A stretch of 64,000 nucleotides of DNA from contig NZ_JAPEQG010000001.1 in NCBI RefSeq assembly GCF_026339735.1, positions 7,214,501 to 7,278,500 on the forward strand. Reading direction: 5' to 3'. Source of the stretch: Streptomyces sp. NBC_01669. GTDB lineage: Bacteria; Actinomycetota; Actinomycetes; Streptomycetales; Streptomycetaceae. Position 1 is the first letter of the stretch. Each line of letters begins with the position of its first letter. Both the position numbers and the translations under genes were made by a program. Below the pieces are notes generated by a model. The model saw nothing but the letters and a program-made list of their open reading frames with translations. It was not told the origin of the DNA and searched no databases. Below, one piece after another: positions 34,929 to 42,066 of this stretch.

Positions 34929-36125
34929 GTGAAGACCGAGCTGGTGAAGCGGGCGTTCAAGTACCGTTTCCACCCCACGAACGAGCAGGCAGCGGAGCTG
35001 TCGCGCACGTTCGGGTGTGTCCGCAAGGTCTACAACCTGGCGTTGGAAGCCCGCACGGTGGCGTGGTTCCAGCGTCAGGAGCGGGTGAACTACAACGCCA
35101 CCTCGGCGATGCTGACGCAGTGGAAGAAGACCGACGAGCTGGCCTTCCTGTCCGAGGTGTCGTCGGTGCCGTTGCAGCAGACGCTGCGGCATCTGCAAGG
35201 GGCGTTCTCGAACTTCTTCGAGGGCCGGGCGAAGTATCCCCGGTTCAAGTCGAAGAAGAAGACCCGCCGCTCCGCCGAGTACACCAAGTCGGCGTTCACG
35301 TACCGCGACGGTGTGCTGACGCTCGCGAAAATGAGGAACCCACTCGCGATCGTGTGGTCCCGGCCGCTCCCGGCGGGGGCGGAGCCGTCCATGGTGACCG
35401 TGTCCCAGGACAGCGCGGGCCGCTGGTTCGTGTCCATGCTGTGTGAGGACGCGTCCGTCAAGCCCCTGTCGAGGCTGGATACGGCGGTCGGGATCGATGC
35501 CGGAATCACCAGCCTCGTGACGCTGTCCACCGGGGAGAAGGTCACCAACCCACGCCATGAACGCCAAGACCGTGCACGCCTGGCCAGGGCGCAGCGGGTC
35601 CTGGCGAAGAAGGAGAAGGGCTCCCGCAACCGGGACAAGGCCCGCGTCAAGGTCGCCAAGGTGCATGCCCGGATCGCCGACCGGCGCCGGGACTTCCTGC
35701 ACCAGCTCACCACTCGGCTCGTTCGTGAGAACCAAACGATCGTGATCGAGGACCTGAGCGTCCGCAACATGGTCAGGAACAGGAGTCTCGCCCGCGCCAT
35801 CTCGGACGCGGCCTGGACCGACATGCGCTCGATGCTGGAGTACAAGTGCACCTGGTACGGAAGGAACCTGGTCGCCGTCGACCGTTGGTTCCCCTCCACC
35901 AGACTGTGCTCCGCGTGCGGCACCATCCGGGAGAAACTGCCGTTGAACGTCCGCGCGTGGACGTGCGACTGCGGCACCACGCATGACCGCGATGTGAACG
36001 CGGCACGCAACATTCTGGCCGCCGGGCTGGCGGTTACGGCCTGTGGAGCGGGTGTAAGACCTCAACGGGAGTCCTCCCGGACGGGGCAACTTGCTGCGAA
36101 GCAGGAAACCTTCACTGCGAAGTGA
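34929..36125 (+). CDS. tnpB: TnpB, RNA-guided endonuclease of IS605-type element
   Basis: A 398-residue TnpB. The RuvC-like nuclease residues are all present: Asp in VGIDAGITSLVTLS (about 190), Glu in TIVIEDLSVRNM (about 276) and Asp in THDRDVNAARNI (about 355). The zinc finger CSACG and CDCG lies before the last Asp, and the N-terminal RAFKYRFHPTNEQ plus KYPRFKSKK are the family's RNA/DNA-contacting regions. So the protein looks intact and active. The start is GTG at 34929. Its 3' end overlaps the predicted guide RNA. Family members are known to use an RNA from the element's right end to cut DNA next to a short target motif. Confidence 0.93.
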   Translation: MKTELVKRAFKYRFHPTNEQAAELSRTFGCVRKVYNLALEARTVAWFQRQERVNYNATSAMLTQWKKTDELAFLSEVSSVPLQQTLRHLQGAFSNFFEGRAKYPRFKSKKKTRRSAEYTKSAFTYRDGVLTLAKMRNPLAIVWSRPLPAGAEPSMVTVSQDSAGRWFVSMLCEDASVKPLSRLDTAVGIDAGITSLVTLSTGEKVTNPRHERQDRARLARAQRVLAKKEKGSRNRDKARVKVAKVHARIADRRRDFLHQLTTRLVRENQTIVIEDLSVRNMVRNRSLARAISDAAWTDMRSMLEYKCTWYGRNLVAVDRWFPSTRLCSACGTIREKLPLNVRAWTCDCGTTHDRDVNAARNILAAGLAVTACGAGVRPQRESSRTGQLAAKQETFTAK

Positions 36126-36160
36126 GGAATCCCCCTCGTTCACGAGGGGGAGGATGTCAA
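36066..36160 (+). ncRNA. Predicted omega RNA (reRNA) scaffold
   Basis: This segment overlaps the tnpB 3' end and reaches the element's right end. It holds a run of hairpins: CGGGAG-TC-CTCCCG (36066-36079), TGCT-GCGA-AGCA (36092-36103), TCACT-GCGA-AGTGA (36112-36125) and CCCCCTCG-TTCA-CGAGGGGG (36131-36150). Two have GNRA-type GCGA loops. In known TnpB systems the RNA ends in a guide read from the flank, which here begins CGGTGTGGGACTCACC at 36161. The 5' boundary is not determined. Confidence 0.6.
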
Positions 36161-36164
36161 CGGT

Positions 36165-37931
36165 GTGGGACTCACCCTGGTGCTCGCCGTCGGTTCGCAG
36201 ATCCTGGCCGGCCGGCTGCGCATCCCGGCGCTCATCGTGCTGCTGCCGGTCGGGTTCACCGCCGGGGCGCTGGTGGACGACCTGGATCCGCAGCGCCTGC
36301 TGGGCCCGGCGTTCTCGCCGCTGGTGTCGCTCGCCGTCGCGGTGATCCTCTACGATGCGGGCCTCGGGCTCGATCTCGGGAAGCTGAAGGGCCATATCCG
36401 CGTCGTCGTCGTCCGGCTGATCTGGATCGGCGTCCTGGTCAGCTGGGTGCTCGGCACGCTCGTCGCCATTTTGCTGCTGGGCATGGACCGGCGGGCGGCC
36501 GTCATGCTCGGTGCGATCCTCGTGGTCTCCGGGCCGACCGTGGTCGGTCCGCTGCTCGGCTTCGTCCGGCCGAAGCAACGGCTGCAGCACATCCTGGTCT
36601 GGGAGGGCTCGCTCATCGACCCGGTCGGCGGCATTCTGGGAGCGCTCGTCTTCCACCTCGTCGAAGCGAGCGGCGGCCGTCATGCCGGGGTCGGCGTGGT
36701 CAAGTTCCTCGGCAGCGTCGGCGTCGGACTGGCGGGAGGCGTCGTCGGAGCCGCGCTGCTGTGGGTGCTGCTCCGTGTGCTCCGGCTCGGCGAGGTCCTC
36801 GGGACGACAGCCCAGCTCGCCGCGGTGATCGCGGTGGCGGCCTTCTGCGATGTGGTCCGTGAGGACACCGGACTCATCGCTGCCGTGGTGATGGGACTGG
36901 CAGTCGCCAACCTTCCACGCTTCGACGTCCCGGCACGCCGGCCCTTCTTCGAGACCACGGTCAGCCTGATCCTCGGGCTGCTCTTCATTTCGATCTCGGC
37001 CACCGTCACCCCGCAGTCGCTGCGCCACGTGGTCCTGCCCGCGCTGGGCCTGGCCGTTGCGCTGGTGATCGTGGTCAGACCCCTGGTGGCGGTCCTGTCG
37101 ACGCTCGGCACGGACCTGTCACGGGGCGAGCGGGGTTTCATCGGCTGGATGGCTCCACGCGGGATCGTCGCGGCGGCGACCGCCTCGACCTTCTCCGCCG
37201 CCCTGGTGGCGAGGGGAATCGGCGGCGCTTCGAAGATTCTCCCGGCCACGTTCGTCGTCATCGTGGCCACGGTGACGCTGTACGGGCTGACGGCGTCGGC
37301 CGTCGCCCGGCGGCTGGGCGTCGTGCGGCCGGCCCGCTCACGCCCGCTCCTGGTCGGCGGTGAGCAGTGGGTGGTGGATCTCGGGCTGGCACTGAGATCG
37401 GCGGGGCTTCTGGTACTGATGTGGGCCGGGCTGGAGCAGCAGCGTGAGCGCATCGGACAGGCCGGACTCGACCTGGCCCCGGGGGAACTGCTGGCCGCCG
37501 CCACCGGTGAGGGGGCCGAGCTGGAGGGCATCACGGCGGTGTTCCTCCTGACCGCCGAGGACGACTTCAATGCGCGGGCGGCCACCATCCTGCGCGGCAG
37601 CGTCGAGGGATCCGTCCATCGCGTCGGTGCTCCGCGCGAGAGCCTCGGCGTGGTCGCCCCGTTCATCGGCGGCGAGGTCCTGTTCGGCACGGAACTGACC
37701 GGGGCGGTGCTGACCCGGAGGTACGAGGACGGGGCGTCCATCGTGACCAGGCCGGCGGACCAGGCCGCGCCGGCCGACTGGGACACGCTGTTCCTCGTCC
37801 GGGGCGACGGCCGGCTCGATCCGGTCACCGAGGAGAACCGCCCGCTGCCCGGGCCGGGCGACTTCGCCGTCCTCCTGGCTCCCGCCTCCGGCGGACGCCC
37901 GGCCGCGCCTCCCGCTCCGGCCGGAGTGTGA
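36165..37931 (+). CDS. Cation:proton antiporter (CPA2 type), 5' end displaced by tnpB element
   Basis: A 588-codon frame with 11-12 hydrophobic helices (LILGLLFISISATVTP, GFIGWMAPRGIVAAATASTF and others typical of Na+/H+ and K+/H+ exchangers), followed from about residue 385 by a soluble domain of ~200 residues. The original start at 34763 is 1.4 kb away. GTG at 36165 can serve as a new start: it costs only nine residues (MTTNQVFIG), and the element's right end supplies GGAGG 11 nt upstream. Whether the protein is still made is unknown. A tRNA-Leu follows in the opposite direction. Confidence 0.82.
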   Translation: MGLTLVLAVGSQILAGRLRIPALIVLLPVGFTAGALVDDLDPQRLLGPAFSPLVSLAVAVILYDAGLGLDLGKLKGHIRVVVVRLIWIGVLVSWVLGTLVAILLLGMDRRAAVMLGAILVVSGPTVVGPLLGFVRPKQRLQHILVWEGSLIDPVGGILGALVFHLVEASGGRHAGVGVVKFLGSVGVGLAGGVVGAALLWVLLRVLRLGEVLGTTAQLAAVIAVAAFCDVVREDTGLIAAVVMGLAVANLPRFDVPARRPFFETTVSLILGLLFISISATVTPQSLRHVVLPALGLAVALVIVVRPLVAVLSTLGTDLSRGERGFIGWMAPRGIVAAATASTFSAALVARGIGGASKILPATFVVIVATVTLYGLTASAVARRLGVVRPARSRPLLVGGEQWVVDLGLALRSAGLLVLMWAGLEQQRERIGQAGLDLAPGELLAAATGEGAELEGITAVFLLTAEDDFNARAATILRGSVEGSVHRVGAPRESLGVVAPFIGGEVLFGTELTGAVLTRRYEDGASIVTRPADQAAPADWDTLFLVRGDGRLDPVTEENRPLPGPGDFAVLLAPASGGRPAAPPAPAGV

Positions 37932-37950
37932 CGCCGCCGGGCCCCGCACG

Positions 37951-37993
37951 AAAAAGCGGATGCGGGCCGAGATGATCCTCGACCCGCATCCGC
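37951..37993 (-). terminator. Rho-independent terminator of tRNA-Leu
   Basis: Read on the minus strand, an 11-bp stem (GCGGATGCGGG with CCCGCATCCGC, 37956-37966 and 37983-37993) is followed by five T residues (AAAAA at 37951-37955 on the plus strand). It lies 27 bp past the tRNA 3' end and may also stop the antiporter transcript. Confidence 0.8.
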
Positions 37994-38019
37994 TCCGTCT
38001 CCTGCGAAGGGAGACCTTC

Positions 38020-38107
38020 TGGTGTCCGAGGGGGGACTTGAACCCCCACGCCCGATAAAGGGCACTAGCACCTCAAGCTAGCGCGTCTGCCATTCCGCCA
38101 CCCGGAC
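38020..38107 (-). tRNA. tRNA-Leu (GAG anticodon)
   Basis: On the minus strand the gene starts GTCCGGGTGGCGGAATGGC and ends with GGTTCAAGTCC, CTCGGAC, then ACCA. The anticodon arm is CTAGC-TTGAGGT-GCTAG, giving GAG, which reads CUC/CUU Leu codons. It has the long variable arm of a class II tRNA and the CCA end is encoded. The acceptor pairs fully apart from one G-T pair. Confidence 0.95.
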
Positions 38108-38290
38108 AAGGTGTCTGTCTCGCGGGCCGTGCCCGTTCCGACGTGGAAAACAATAGCAAACAATCGGGGGTGCTCGATCACGCCACTGGCCGTGTGAACG
38201 GCGCGTGACGGGGGACGGGCGCCCTTGGGCGTGCGGGCCGGGCGCGGGAGGATGTGGGGGAGCACCAGGGTGACAGTGGAAGGAAGCAGC

Positions 38291-39616
38291 GTGAGCGAGA
38301 CGAACAAGGCCGGCGGCCTGTCCGGCGAGGACGAGGTCGTGGACCTCTGCCGTGAGCTGATCCGGATCGACACCAGCAACTACGGAGACCACTCGGGCCC
38401 GGGTGAGCGGGCAGCCGCCGAGTACGTCGCGGAGAAGCTCGCCGAGGTCGGGCTGGAACCGAAGATCTTCGAATCCCACAAGGGTCGTGCATCGACCGTG
38501 GCCCGGATCGAGGGCGAGGATCCGTCCAGGCCCGCGCTGCTCATCCACGGGCACACCGACGTCGTGCCGGCCAATGCCCAGGACTGGACGTACGACCCGT
38601 TCTCGGGCGAGGTCGCGGACGGCTGCGTGTGGGGGCGCGGCGCCGTCGACATGAAGGACATGGACGCGATGACCCTCGCGGTCGTCCGCGATCGGATGCG
38701 CAGCGGCCGCAAGCCCCCGCGCGACATCGTGCTGGCCTTCCTCGCCGACGAGGAGGCCGGTGGCACGTACGGTGCGCGGTATCTCGTCGACAAGCACCCG
38801 GATCTCTTCGACGGCGTGACCGAGGCGATCGGCGAGGTCGGCGGCTTCTCCTTCACCGTCAACGAGAAGCTGCGGCTCTATCTCGTGGAGACGGCCGAGA
38901 AGGGCATGCACTGGATGCGGCTCACCGTGGACGGCACCGCTGGGCACGGCTCGATGACCAACAGCGACAACGCGATCACCGAGCTCTGCGAGGCGGTCGG
39001 GCGGCTCGGCCGGCACAAGTGGCCGGTCAGGGTGACCAAGACCGTGCGGTCCTTCCTCGACGAGCTGTCCGACGCTCTCGGCACCCCGCTCGACCCGGAG
39101 GACATGGACGCCACGCTCGCCAAGCTGGGCGGCATCGCCAAGATGATCGGCGCCACCCTGCGCAACTCGGCCGCCCCGACCATGCTGGGCGCCGGGTACA
39201 AGGTGAACGTGATCCCCGGCCAGGCCGTCGCCCATGTCGACGGTCGCTTCCTGCCCGGCTTCGAGGACGAGTTCCTGGCCGACCTGGACCGGATCCTCGG
39301 CCCGCGGGTGAGGCGCGAGGACGTGCACGGCGACAAGGCGCTGGAGACCAGCTTCGACGGCTCCCTGGTCGACGCGATGCAGGTCGCGCTGAAGGCGGAG
39401 GACCCGATCGCCCGCGCCGTCCCGTACATGCTCTCCGGTGGCACCGACGCCAAGTCCTTCGACGACCTCGGCATCCGCTGCTTCGGATTCGCGCCGCTGA
39501 AGCTGCCGCCGGAGCTCGACTTCGCGGGCATGTTCCACGGTGTGGACGAGCGAGTGCCGGTCGACGGTCTGAAATTCGGCGTGCGGGTGCTCGACCGTTT
39601 CATCGACAACTGCTGA
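38291..39616 (+). CDS. M20 family metallopeptidase
   Basis: A 441-residue M20/M25/M40 dipeptidase-type enzyme. LLIHGHTDVVP supplies the first zinc His and Asp, WGRGAVDMK the bridging Asp, and LADEEAGG the catalytic and zinc Glu residues; DGTAGHGS starts the lid domain and YMLSGGTDAKSF holds the last His region partner. It should cleave small peptides or amino acid conjugates in the cytosol. The GTG at 38291 is preceded by GGAAGGAAG; earlier in-frame starts lack a site. The chaplin genes follow on the same strand after 150 bp. Confidence 0.9.
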   Translation: MSETNKAGGLSGEDEVVDLCRELIRIDTSNYGDHSGPGERAAAEYVAEKLAEVGLEPKIFESHKGRASTVARIEGEDPSRPALLIHGHTDVVPANAQDWTYDPFSGEVADGCVWGRGAVDMKDMDAMTLAVVRDRMRSGRKPPRDIVLAFLADEEAGGTYGARYLVDKHPDLFDGVTEAIGEVGGFSFTVNEKLRLYLVETAEKGMHWMRLTVDGTAGHGSMTNSDNAITELCEAVGRLGRHKWPVRVTKTVRSFLDELSDALGTPLDPEDMDATLAKLGGIAKMIGATLRNSAAPTMLGAGYKVNVIPGQAVAHVDGRFLPGFEDEFLADLDRILGPRVRREDVHGDKALETSFDGSLVDAMQVALKAEDPIARAVPYMLSGGTDAKSFDDLGIRCFGFAPLKLPPELDFAGMFHGVDERVPVDGLKFGVRVLDRFIDNC

Positions 39617-39768
39617 ATTACCGCGCCCTGTTCCACCGGTAATCGTCAGCGTGTACGTACGTGACCGGAACGAGTGAAAGGGGTCATCGTCTCGTAGCCC
39701 GACCACTTATTCCTCGTTACAGGTGATGCGGTCCGCGGCTGGGACCGCATTGCCAACTAGGAGGAATA

Positions 39769-40002
39769 ATGATCAAGAAGATCGTCGCCGCTGCGGCAGT
39801 CACCGGTGGTCTGGTGCTTGCGGGTGCGGGCATGGCCGTCGCCGACTCGGGCGCCCAGGGTGCCGCGGTCGGCAGCCCCGGTGTGATCTCGGGCAACACC
39901 ATCCAGGTTCCCGTGCACGTGCCGGTGAACCTGTGCGGCAACACGGTCTCCGTGATCGGGCTGCTGAACCCCGCCTTCGGCAACTACTGCGCCAACTCCT
40001 GA
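39769..40002 (+). CDS. chpH: Short chaplin (ChpH-like)
   Basis: A 77-residue secreted protein. A signal peptide (residues 1-26, MIKKIVAAAAVTGGLVLAGA at the start, cleaved after AVA) is followed by one chaplin domain SPGVISGNTIQVPVHVPVN, LCGNTVSVIGLLNPAFGN with Cys56 and Cys74, which form the conserved disulfide. Chaplins assemble into amyloid-like films that let aerial hyphae break the water surface. AGGAGG lies 4 nt before the ATG. It is followed by a strong terminator and a long chaplin gene, the order known for chpH-chpC in S. coelicolor. Confidence 0.96.
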   Translation: MIKKIVAAAAVTGGLVLAGAGMAVADSGAQGAAVGSPGVISGNTIQVPVHVPVNLCGNTVSVIGLLNPAFGNYCANS

Positions 40003-40030
40003 CGTTGTGCGTCAACCCGTAAGGGTTTGA

Positions 40031-40077
40031 GCCCGTCGGCCCCGGAGCGCACGCCATGCGCTCCGGGGCCGACGGGC
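40031..40077 (+). terminator. Strong 21-bp stem terminator after the short chaplin gene
   Basis: A perfect 21-bp inverted repeat (40031-40051 and 40057-40077, beginning GCCCGTCGGC) with loop cgcca lies 28 bp after the chaplin stop. Confidence 0.85.
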
Positions 40078-40165
40078 ACTCCACCCCGCGCGGTCACGTC
40101 CGGGGGTATTCCGGAAGGTAGAAGGCAGGGAACAACCTATGTGACAGGTCACGCGTAAGGGCCTG

Positions 40166-40948
40166 ATGACCATGGCGGCGGCGGGCGGAGTGCTCGCGCT
40201 GAGTGGCGGATACGCACACGCCGACGCGGGAGCGGCCGGCGACACGTCGAATTTCCCGGGGGTGCTGTCAGGGAATTCGGTGAAGATCCCGGTCGACGTC
40301 CCGGTCAACATATGCGGTAACTCCGTGAGTGTTGTCGGACTGCTCAATCCGGCGGCCGGAAATACTTGCGGAAACGGATCGGGAAACAGTGCCTCGGGGC
40401 GGCACGGCTCGGGCGCCCAGGCGTCGGGTGCGCAGGCATCGGGCCGCCACGCGGCGGCCGGCCGCGGCATGGGCGACCTGACCCGCGAGCACCGCGCCGG
40501 AACGGGCAAGCACCGGGCCGGAGACAACGGAAGCTTCAGCGGCGCCACGGCCGAGGGGTACGCGAACGGGTCGCCCGGCGTCCTTTCGGGCAACCACATC
40601 CAGGTCCCCGTCGACGTCCCCGTGAACGCCTGCGGGAACAGCGCCACCATCGGCGGACTGCTCAACCCCACAACCGGCAACACGTGCGAGAACGACGCCG
40701 ACGTGAGCACGCCCCCGGTGGACGTTCCGGTCACCCCGGTCACCCCGGTCACGCCGCTCACCCCGGTCACGCCGCTCACCCCCGAGAAGCCCGAAGTGCC
40801 CGGACCGCGAGGCGTGCCGAACGCGCCCGAGCCCCAGCTCGCCCACACCGGAGCGGGCGGGCTCGACCTGCTGGTCCCGGCGGGCGTGGGTCTCCTGCTG
40901 GCGGGCGCGGGTACGGTGCTGTACCGCCGCTCCCGCACGGTCGCATAA
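40166..40948 (+). CDS. Long chaplin with sortase signal; native start likely lost
   Basis: A 260-residue protein with two chaplin domains (about 28-68 and 132-172, each with PGVLSGN and CGN...LLNP..GNTC), a linker, a Pro/Thr repeat (VTPVTPVTPLTP), the sortase motif LAHTG, a hydrophobic helix and RRSR tail. It should be anchored to the cell wall like ChpA-C. The frame from 40166 gives a signal sequence without its usual basic start. Upstream in frame lies ATG (40139) with AGGGA 7 nt before it, then TGA, then codons for QVTRKGL, the normal chaplin N-terminus. AAGGG near 40157 may allow initiation at 40166. Confidence 0.9.
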   Translation: MTMAAAGGVLALSGGYAHADAGAAGDTSNFPGVLSGNSVKIPVDVPVNICGNSVSVVGLLNPAAGNTCGNGSGNSASGRHGSGAQASGAQASGRHAAAGRGMGDLTREHRAGTGKHRAGDNGSFSGATAEGYANGSPGVLSGNHIQVPVDVPVNACGNSATIGGLLNPTTGNTCENDADVSTPPVDVPVTPVTPVTPLTPVTPLTPEKPEVPGPRGVPNAPEPQLAHTGAGGLDLLVPAGVGLLLAGAGTVLYRRSRTVA

Positions 40949-40983
40949 CAACGGGCTGCGGCACCGGGCCGGAAGGCATGAAA

Positions 40984-41017
40984 ACGAGCGGGCCCCGCGG
41001 ATGCGGGGCCCGCTCGT
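40984..41017. terminator. Bidirectional terminator between long chaplin and DUF5703 genes
   Basis: A perfect 15-bp stem, ACGAGCGGGCCCCGC (40984-40998) and GCGGGGCCCGCTCGT (41003-41017), loop ggat, sits between two convergent genes and ends 1 bp before the DUF5703 stop. Confidence 0.85.
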
Positions 41018-41018
41018 C

Positions 41019-41207
41019 TCACCAGGTGGCGCGTAGCTGGCGAATGATCCGCCGCCGCAGCCGCACCCTGCGGCTGCCGTCACGGCGCAGCGTCAATCGG
41101 TCCAACTCCCAGTGCCCGTACTCGGCATGGTCGGTCAGCAGGCGGGCGGTTTCCTTCCGGGAGACCCCGCGCGGCACGTACACATCGACAAATTCGTATT
41201 CCGGCAT
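41019..41207 (-). CDS. DUF5703 family protein
   Basis: A 62-residue protein, MPEYEFVDVYVPRGVSRKE at the start, then HAEYGHWELDRL and a basic C-terminus (RRVRLRRRIIRQLRATW). The pattern is that of DUF5703, a small Streptomyces family found next to chaplin genes. Function unknown. The basic tail could bind nucleic acid or membrane. Confidence 0.85.
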   Translation of the reverse strand: MPEYEFVDVYVPRGVSRKETARLLTDHAEYGHWELDRLTLRRDGSRRVRLRRRIIRQLRATW

Positions 41208-41254
41208 CGCATCTATTGTGCGGGCAGAGGCTGTGTACGGATAGCGTCTGCCCT

Positions 41255-41914
41255 ATGTCTGATGCTGCGCAGCCCACCGCTGCCGAGGTACGCGCCGCCG
41301 CCGATGCGGTCAAAGCCGCGCTCGACCATCACCTCGCGGCGGTCGAGCACCGGTCCGGGGACGACGACCCCGCCGTCTATGAGGCGTTCAATGCACTGGC
41401 CGCTGCGGCCGAGGTCTACGACGAACTCCTCTACGACCGATACGACGAGGTCACTCCCTTCGAGATCCCCGGCGTCGACGACTCCCTGCCGCCGTACGGC
41501 GGTCCTGAGGACCCCAAGGCGATCAGCGTGCTGATCCGCCGCGATTACGCGGTGGTGGAGCCGCCCCGGCTGCTCGCCCAGGCGCAGCGGATCGCCAATC
41601 CGGACCCGGGCGGCCGCGCCAACGGGACCGGCGCCGTGGTCGGCGCCAGTGTCCATGCGGCGCTCGGCGTGCTCTTCGGTGAGTACGAACCGGACGAGAT
41701 CGCCTCCCGGCACCAGGAGTTCGGCCTGGAGGAAGGCGACTCCACGCTGTGGGTCTCCGCGGCGGAAGAGCTTCCCGAGCCGGGGGAGTGGCTCAGCGCC
41801 CCCTTCGACGAGGCCGACCCTCAACTGGTGGTGTGCCGCTTCGACGTCAGTTCCGTCTTCGACGAGGACGAACTCGACGAGGAGCTGGACGACCTGGCGA
41901 CCGAGAGCTCCTGA
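41255..41914 (+). CDS. Conserved hypothetical protein
   Basis: A 219-residue acidic, soluble protein with no family I can name. It begins with a helical segment (EVRAAADAVKAALDHHLAAV) and ends in a strongly acidic tail (FDEDELDEELDDLATESS). No signal peptide, membrane helix or catalytic motif. ATG at 41255 is preferred over an in-frame start 13 codons earlier. It diverges from the DUF5703 gene by 47 bp. Confidence 0.78.
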   Translation: MSDAAQPTAAEVRAAADAVKAALDHHLAAVEHRSGDDDPAVYEAFNALAAAAEVYDELLYDRYDEVTPFEIPGVDDSLPPYGGPEDPKAISVLIRRDYAVVEPPRLLAQAQRIANPDPGGRANGTGAVVGASVHAALGVLFGEYEPDEIASRHQEFGLEEGDSTLWVSAAEELPEPGEWLSAPFDEADPQLVVCRFDVSSVFDEDELDEELDDLATESS

Positions 41915-41939
41915 CCGTGTGCTGCCGGTGACAAACTGT

Positions 41940-41973
41940 CGTCGCCGGTGCCCCGCCCGGGGCACCGGCGACG
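41940..41973. terminator. Bidirectional terminator
   Basis: Perfect 15-bp stem CGTCGCCGGTGCCCC (41940-41954) and GGGGCACCGGCGACG (41959-41973) with loop gccc, between convergent genes. Confidence 0.8.
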
Positions 41974-42066
41974 CACCGGACGCCGCGTGGCCGCCCTTCG
42001 GGCGACGACGGCAGTCCGACGGCCGAGCCCAGTGCCGCGACCGGCAAAAGCTTGCCGGGAGGGGCA

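Larger units (their letters stand above)
34786..36160 (+). mobile_element. IS605-type tnpB element (no tnpA)
   Basis: The left boundary follows TTCAT (34781-34785) and the right end is GGGGGAGGATGTCAA (to 36160), a familiar right end of IS200/IS605-group elements. Each end has a hairpin with a TTCA loop: 34807-34826 on the left and CCCCCTCG/CGAGGGGG (36131-36150) on the right. There is no target duplication, as expected for this group. One ORF, tnpB, is carried; no Y1 transposase tnpA is present, so movement would need a transposase in trans. Boundaries are set by restoration of the interrupted antiporter frame. Confidence 0.87.

Noticed and set aside
38020..38110. Phage or integrative element attached to tRNA-Leu
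   Set aside because: No integrase, excisionase or second copy of the tRNA 3' end was found; kept only as a hypothesis about the neighbouring accessory stretch.
40710..40800. CRISPR-like direct repeats
   Set aside because: The repeated gtcaccccg/ctcaccccg units are codons for the Pro/Thr wall-spanning linker of the long chaplin. No CRISPR array or cas gene is seen anywhere in the window.
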